A DNA stretch of 64,000 nucleotides from Mercurialis annua (Eukaryota > Streptophyta > Magnoliopsida > Malpighiales > Euphorbiaceae): contig NC_065574.1 of the NCBI RefSeq assembly GCF_937616625.2, forward strand, positions 7,380,501 through 7,444,500, written 5' to 3'. A program made the translations under genes and the position numbers. This document shows positions 58,501-64,000 of the stretch, piece by piece. The notes beneath the pieces were generated by a model, which ran no database searches, was not told the origin of the DNA, and worked only from the letters and a program-made list of their open reading frames with translations. How positions within the stretch are numbered: position 1 is the stretch's first letter; every line of letters starts with the position of its first letter.

Positions 58501-61500
58501 TTGCAAAGCTTCCTGTATTTTACAAGCAAAGGGACCTCCTGTTCTTTCCTCCATGGGCTTATTCTCTTCCTTCATGGCTCCTTAAAATTCCCGTCACGTT
58601 TATGGAAGTTGGTGTTTGGGTGTTCCTGACTTACTATGTCATGGGGTTTGATCCAAATGTCGAAAGGTATGGAAAAATGAAAAAAAATATTCATGTATTC
58701 AAGTTGTTTTATCTGCTCCGATAATTTATTAATAAAGTATTCTGATGTGTTTTCTGCAGGCTGTTTAGGCAGTTCTTTCTGCTCTTACTTATTAACCAGA
58801 TGGCCTCTGGTCTATTTCGGTTTATTGCGTCAGTAGGAAGAAACATGATTGTTGCCAATACATTCGGGTCATTTGCACTGCTTACACTTTTCGCATTGGG
58901 TGGCTTTGTCCTGTCAAAGGGTATAGTTTGTCTATTAAGTGTGCTTTAAAGATTGAATCTTCATAACATGAAACCCGAAATTCTAATTTTGACGTTTCTT
59001 GTTTTCGGAAAATGACAGATAGCATAAAGAATTGGTGGATATGGGGTTACTGGGTCTCCCCATTGATGTATGGGCAGAATGCTATAGTTGTTAATGAGTT
59101 TCTTGGCCACAGCTGGAGTCATGTAAATTTCTTTGAGCCTGACATATCCACGTTGGTACATTTGCATCTTCATCTAACTGATACCTGAACTATTTTGTAA
59201 ATTTCAGGTTCCAGTAAATTCAACCTCTACGGATTCTCTCGGAGTTCAACTTTTGAAAACCCGCGGTTTCCCCACTGAAGCAAAATGGTATTGGTTAGGA
59301 GTAATCGCAACAGCCGGATACATATTGCTGTTCAACATTTTTTACACCATTGCTCTCACTCTCTTGGGCAGTAAGCATCCTAACTATAGACAACTAATCA
59401 TTCCTTGAAATGATAAAAATTCTTTTTGTTGAATATTTGGCCTTAATGTTTTGCAGCATTTGAAAAGCCTTCTGCTTTTATATCCGACGATGATGAATCA
59501 AGCGACAAAAAACAAGGATCCATTCAGCTATCACAAGTTGAAAGTAGTCATAGTACTAATGCAGGTAACAGTCCAACTTACAATGTGGCCAGCTCTAGTC
59601 ATTTCAAATGTTCTTAGTGTTTTCCAACTTTACTAAAACCGAGTTACTTGCAGCAAGCGGAAGCGCACTTGATGAGGCAAATCAGAACAAGAAAAAGGGA
59701 ATGGTTCTTCCATTTGAACCACATTCCCTTACCTTTGATGATGTTGTATACTCCGTTGACATGCCACAGGTACGGAGTTACAAAAGCAGAAAACAAGGTG
59801 TTCTTTCAATCTGGTATGGTTAAAGATATCGAGGATCTAATCTTGTCAAATTGAACTTTACAGGAAATGAGAAATCAGGGAGTGGTTGACGATAAATTGG
59901 TGCTTTTGAAGGGTGTAAGTGGCGCTTTCAGGCCTGGTGTTTTGACAGCTTTAATGGGTGTTAGTGGTGCTGGTAAAACCACTCTGATGGACGTGTTGGC
60001 CGGTAGAAAAACTGGTGGATATATTGATGGAGAGATCACAATTTCTGGATATCCAAAGAAGCAAGAAACCTTTGCTAGAATTTCAGGATACTGTGAGCAG
60101 AATGACATCCATTCTCCACATGTTACTGTCTACGAATCCCTAGTCTATTCAGCTTGGCTTCGTCTACCCCCTGACGTCGACGCTGCAACCAGAAAGGTTT
60201 GCACTAATGTCTCAAATATGCATTGCTATGTGTGTCTTGAATTTTATTGCCTACTCTGTTGAATTTATCATAAATTATATCAAATTATAAATGCAGATGT
60301 TTGTTGATCAAGTCATGGATCTTGTGGAGCTGAATCCATTGAGACAAGCTATAGTTGGGTTGCCTGGTGTAAGTGGTCTTTCAACAGAGCAGAGGAAGAG
60401 GCTGACCATAGCAGTTGAGTTGGTTGCGAACCCCTCAATCATATTCATGGACGAGCCAACTTCAGGGCTAGATGCAAGAGCTGCTGCTATCGTTATGAGA
60501 ACAGTCAGGAACACTGTGGACACAGGACGAACAGTTGTCTGCACCATCCATCAGCCAAGTATTGACATATTTGAAGCTTTTGATGAGGTAAAAGAACGTT
60601 GCAAAGTTCATACGAATTAATGCTTTGCGCTCGTTTTTCACCACAGTTTAATATTATGTATATATTATGTCATTGCAGCTTTTCCTGATGAAGAGAGGAG
60701 GAGAAGAGATATATGTCGGGCCATTGGGTCGCCACTCTATCCACCTGGTTAACTATTTTGAGGTACATTTGATGTTATGGACGGACAATTAAAAAAGCGC
60801 ATCTAATGCATTTTCTTCACATTATATTTATACTAATTCATTGGACCAATTGTTTCTTCCAGGGAATTGAAGGAGTAAGTAAAATCACAGATGGTTACAA
60901 TCCAGCAACCTGGATGTTGGAAGTCAGCAGTTCTGCCCAAGAATTAACATTGGGAGTTGATTTTGCAAACGTTTACAGGAATTCGGATCTTTACAGGTAT
61001 ATTCCGACATTCAATGCATAAAGTTGGCGAAATATATGAAGAATGTTATGCTAATGTTTGGTTTGTGTTTCAGGAGAAACAAGGCAATGATTCAGGAACT
61101 AAACAAGCCTGCGCCTGGTTCCGAGGACCTATATTTCCCTACACAGTATTCACAGTCTTTCTTAACCCAATGCGCGGCTTGCTTATGGAAGCAATCTTGG
61201 TCATACTGGAGGAATCCACCATACACTGCTGTCAGATTTTGGTTCACAACCTTTATTTCCTTGATGTTTGGAACAATTTTCTGGGATCTTGGATCTAAAT
61301 TGTAAGTACATTGTGTAACTAAGACAGTCTCAACTCTTTTCAGTTCTTCCTCCTTAACCTGAATTCACATTTCTTTAACTGCAGGGAAAAGGAGCAAGAT
61401 CTTGGTAACGCAATGGGTTCGATGTATGCAGCTACGCTCTTCCTTGGAGTGCAGAATGCACAATCAGTACAGCCAGTTGTTGCTGTTGAAAGAACCGTCT

Positions 61501-62265
61501 TTTACAGAGAGAGAGCCGCAGGAATGTATTCTGCCATGCCTTACGCATACGCTCAGGTAATCAATCGACAACTTTCAAAACGCAATACAAACTCTGATTC
61601 AATGCAAATAAATCTGTCGTATCTTATAATCTCTTTTTCTAATGTACGTTTTTCTTTGCAGGCCTTGATTGAGGTCCCATACGTATTTGTTCAAGCTGCT
61701 GTATACAGTGTAATAACATACGCAATGATCGGATTTCAATGGGAGGCAGCTAAGTTCCTCTGGTATCTGTTTTTCTTGTACTTCACATTGATGTACTTCA
61801 CCTACTACGGAATGATGTCTGTCGCCTTCACACCCAACCACCACATTGCTGGAATAGTCTCCTCAGCATTCTATGCAATATGGAACATCTTTGCAGGATT
61901 CATCGTACCTCGAACTGTAAGTCTTTCGCAACCTACATTCACACTTTCTGTTCCTTCACAGAATCAACTTGTCAGCTGATCGAGTTTCAATTTTGTTACT
62001 TACACAGGAACTTCCGATATGGTGGAGATGGTACTACTGGGGATGTCCCATTGCATGGAGCTTGTACGGTCTAATTGCATCACAATTCGGAGATATACAG
62101 ACCCCAATCGGAAACAGTCCATCAGTCGAGCAATATATCAAGGATGTCTACGGTATGGAGCACGATTTTATCGGAGTATGCGCTGGTGTTATCGTTGGAA
62201 TTACCGTTCTGTTTGCATTTATCTTTGCTGTTTCTATCAAGGCCTTCAACTTCCAAAGGCGGTAG
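55514..62265 (+). CDS. Full-size ABCG transporter, PDR type (NtPDR1/AtABCG40-like)
   Basis: Plasma-membrane ATP-driven transporter for lipophilic compounds. Twenty-four exons: 55514-55830, 56064-56184, 56284-56372, 56463-56547, 56635-56794, 56911-56987, 57232-57285, 57390-57480, 57586-57887, 57975-58256, 58350-58666, 58760-58920, 59019-59122, 59208-59370, 59457-59564, 59654-59769, 59864-60196, 60297-60587, 60679-60762, 60863-60996, 61074-61301, 61385-61556, 61662-61916, 62008-62265; 1433 aa with all phases consistent. Reverse PDR order: NBD1 (Walker [10 protein letters not shown] 182-190, signature SGGQ 321-324, Walker B FMDE ending 346), membrane domain 1, NBD2 (GVSGAGKTT near 881, degenerate signature LSTEQRKR near 988, FMDEP near 1011), membrane domain 2, end FNFQRR. 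The N-terminus [20 protein letters not shown] is typical. Intron 2 has a GC donor (GCAAGT at 56185). The second, degenerate ABC signature is normal for PDRs. The substrate cannot be read from sequence; relatives carry abscisic acid, terpenoids or sclareol. Confidence 0.96.
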
Positions 62266-63521
62266 AGAAGAGATCAAACATTTGGTTTGCTCTTTTTATA
62301 AGTTTTGTTGTTTACAATATCAGGCAGTAGTGAAGAAAAAGAAAGAACAAACTATATATTGTTCTTGAATCTTGTATATTTTTCTTACCAATACATTTAT
62401 TATTTGTACTTGATTCTTATTATGTTTTATGTAATTGTATTATATCAACTTTGCAAGGCTTTTTCCACTTGCTTGCAAGAAGAAGTTGCATATTTTATTT
62501 AGATTACGTTGTAAGAAATTCAATAACATGTTTATGATTTGAACAAAATTAATGACTTACTATGCCTTTGGAGCACTGTGTATGCATTGCTTCCACATAA
62601 GACATTGAAAATGTCAAATGTTATTAAATCTAAAACTGTAGACTTTTTTTATCACTTCATAAAAATTCAAGGGTAAATTATTAAAAAGTTCACATTATAT
62701 TGTGCCCCCTTCATCTCATAAAGATAGAAGAAGTGACAATTTTTTTAAAAAAATTAACTAATTATAGTTAAATTATTGTAATGTTTCTGAAATAGTCTTT
62801 AATTTTTTTAAATAGAATATAATATATAAACGATTTAGAAAACCAAGACACTATATTTAATGCATATGATAAAACAATAAAAGTATTTTAATAATTTTAT
62901 GAATAATTAGTATTAAAGTACTTTTCTTATCTTTATAGAACACAAAATACTTAAGTAATAAGTAGCAATTTGTCCCTTCAACTTTTAAGTGATGGTCAAT
63001 CAGCATAAATTTTAATTTTGTAGTCAATTTAGTCCTGAACTTGACATTTTTGTATCAATTTAAACTATTTTCACACCTGATGGAAGAGTAAATTACTATG
63101 AGGCCCATGTCAAATTCACACTTTTGTCCTTTTTGTTTCAAAATAAAATGATATGGTCCTTCATTTTTGTTTTTGTCAATAATTTAGTCCTTCAGTCCAT
63201 TTCTGGTGATAATCAATTGAGTCAAAAGACTTAACTAAAAAAATATAATTTTTAAATTTAGTTCTTAAATTTATTTTTGACACATAAATATATAAATTAT
63301 AAATTTATGAAATTCGATGGCTTAATAAATTTATTTTGTTTAATTTTTTGCTTTTATTTTTTTTATGTATAATTTTATTACTTCATTTAGTTTTTATAAA
63401 TAAAAAAAATTAAAAATTAAAAAAGATTATTTTTTAAAAAGTTAAAACATTAATAAATATTAAAAATAAAATTGAAGTTGTTAACTCACTAAATCTCATA
63501 ATAATACAATTTTTCTTTAGA
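62266..63521. other. 3' flank of the PDR gene with repeat fragments
   Basis: 62266-62500 is the likely 3' UTR. 62950-63240 holds a repeat with phrases such as caatttagtcctgaacttga and taatttagtccttcagtcc, related to 29960-30110. The remainder is AT-rich without features. Confidence 0.45.
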
Positions 63522-63640
63522 TAAACTTGATGGAACCGAGCAAGCAATCGAAAAATCTGTGAGATTATTATGGTTTTAAACATGATTTTGTTCTAGTAGT
63601 TGCTGGTGCCATTCTTGGGATTACAATCTTTTCTTCCAGA
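63522..63640 (+). pseudogene. Last-exon relic of a second PDR-type ABCG transporter
   Basis: After an acceptor-like ttttctttag comes coding-like sequence reading roughly DKLDGTEQAIEKSVR, then, after a 2-bp loss that shifts the frame, DYYGFKHDFVLVVAGAILGI and TIFSS. It aligns with the last exon of the neighbouring intact gene ([20 protein letters not shown], then [11 protein letters not shown]). Its DKLD and DYYGFKHDF wording is closer to another PDR subtype than to the intact gene. The rest of the gene is missing, so this is a small pseudogene fragment from an old tandem array or insertion. Confidence 0.78.
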
Positions 63641-64000
63641 GAAGATAGACAGAGAGTTATATTTTGACAATTTGTGGTGCATGTTTGTTAACCCTAGCCT
63701 AGACGAACTCAATTCAGTGTAAAATTATGAACTTCACATAGATAGTGTGATACTTGCATAATTAAGTTAAAATCTCCAATTAATATAGAGAATTTAATTA
63801 ATACTATTTTTAAAAAACACAAATTAACACGTTCTCTACTAGTTGGAGATTTTAATTCAATAACACCGCACGTCAAACACTATAAGTAAAAAGTTCATAA
63901 GTCTACATAATGAACTTAATTCGCAAATTTCTTCTCTTCATGCAGACATGCACATACCTAACGCTTTTGGAATGTAAACATCTTCATAGAAACCATAAAA
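63641..64000. other. Window end, AT-rich, with a 35-40 bp inverted repeat
   Basis: tgtgatacttgcataattaa, then gttaaaatctccaat near 63750-63785, is mirrored by tagttggagattttaattca, then ataacaccgcacgtc near 63840-63875. The phrase gaacttcacatagatagtgtga likewise faces tcaaacactataagtaaaaagttcat. This looks like a small MITE of about 180 bp (roughly 63725-63920). No gene. Confidence 0.45.

Overview
The window is nuclear DNA of a eudicot plant. The genes carry many short introns with GT/GC...AG borders. The protein families are plant-specific: P3A proton pump, PADRE/DUF4228, extensin-like, full-size PDR transporter. The AT-rich intergenic DNA is packed with plant transposons (Ty3/gypsy, LINE, tRNA-derived SINE, CACTA, Mutator-like, hAT, Stowaway). 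I cannot name the species; a rosid is likely, but that is only an impression.

Layout. 1-1859: end of a minus-strand Ty3/gypsy retrotransposon, with a complete LTR, a PBS-like site and a PR-RT reading frame but no gag. 1860-4236: AT-rich DNA with microsatellites and a large palindrome. 4283-10159 (+): 13-exon plasma-membrane H+-ATPase (951 aa). 11339-12311 (-): four-exon single-dsRBD protein (206 aa). 12.9-15.5 kb: repeats, including a 5'-truncated LINE with target-site duplication. 16919-17533 (-): PADRE-domain protein. 18110-21144 (-): 10-exon receptor-like kinase (428 aa). 21.2-39.9 kb: no host gene, but many dissectable DNA transposons, including two 1.3-1.4 kb Mutator-like copies, several MITEs, and a 3.8 kb CACTA element nested in another repeat. 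40000-41193 (+): secreted proline-rich extensin-like protein. 41.6-42.8 kb: LINE relic with ORF1 only. 43629-45365 (+): intronless F-box/LRR protein. 45.4-55.3 kb: repeats only. 55514-62265 (+): 24-exon full-size ABCG/PDR transporter (1433 aa). 63.5 kb: last-exon relic of a second PDR gene.

As I remember the Arabidopsis annotation, the host genes follow the order of At1g80660 (AHA9), At1g80650 (dsRBD protein), At1g80640 (kinase) and At1g80630 (LRR/RNI-like). If so, this is a conserved block expanded by transposons, with the PADRE and extensin-like genes between its members. The genes are independent eukaryotic units, not an operon. The proton pump makes the H+ gradient, the PDR pump exports or imports lipophilic compounds using ATP, and the kinase and extensin-like protein act at the cell surface. 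No functional link between them is shown by the sequence.

I recognise no wholly new biological system. The most useful observations are the synteny block, two GC-AG introns with the same donor, the transposon nesting and precise target-site duplications, three SINE families, the gag-less gypsy element, the ORF1-only LINE and the PDR pseudogene relic.
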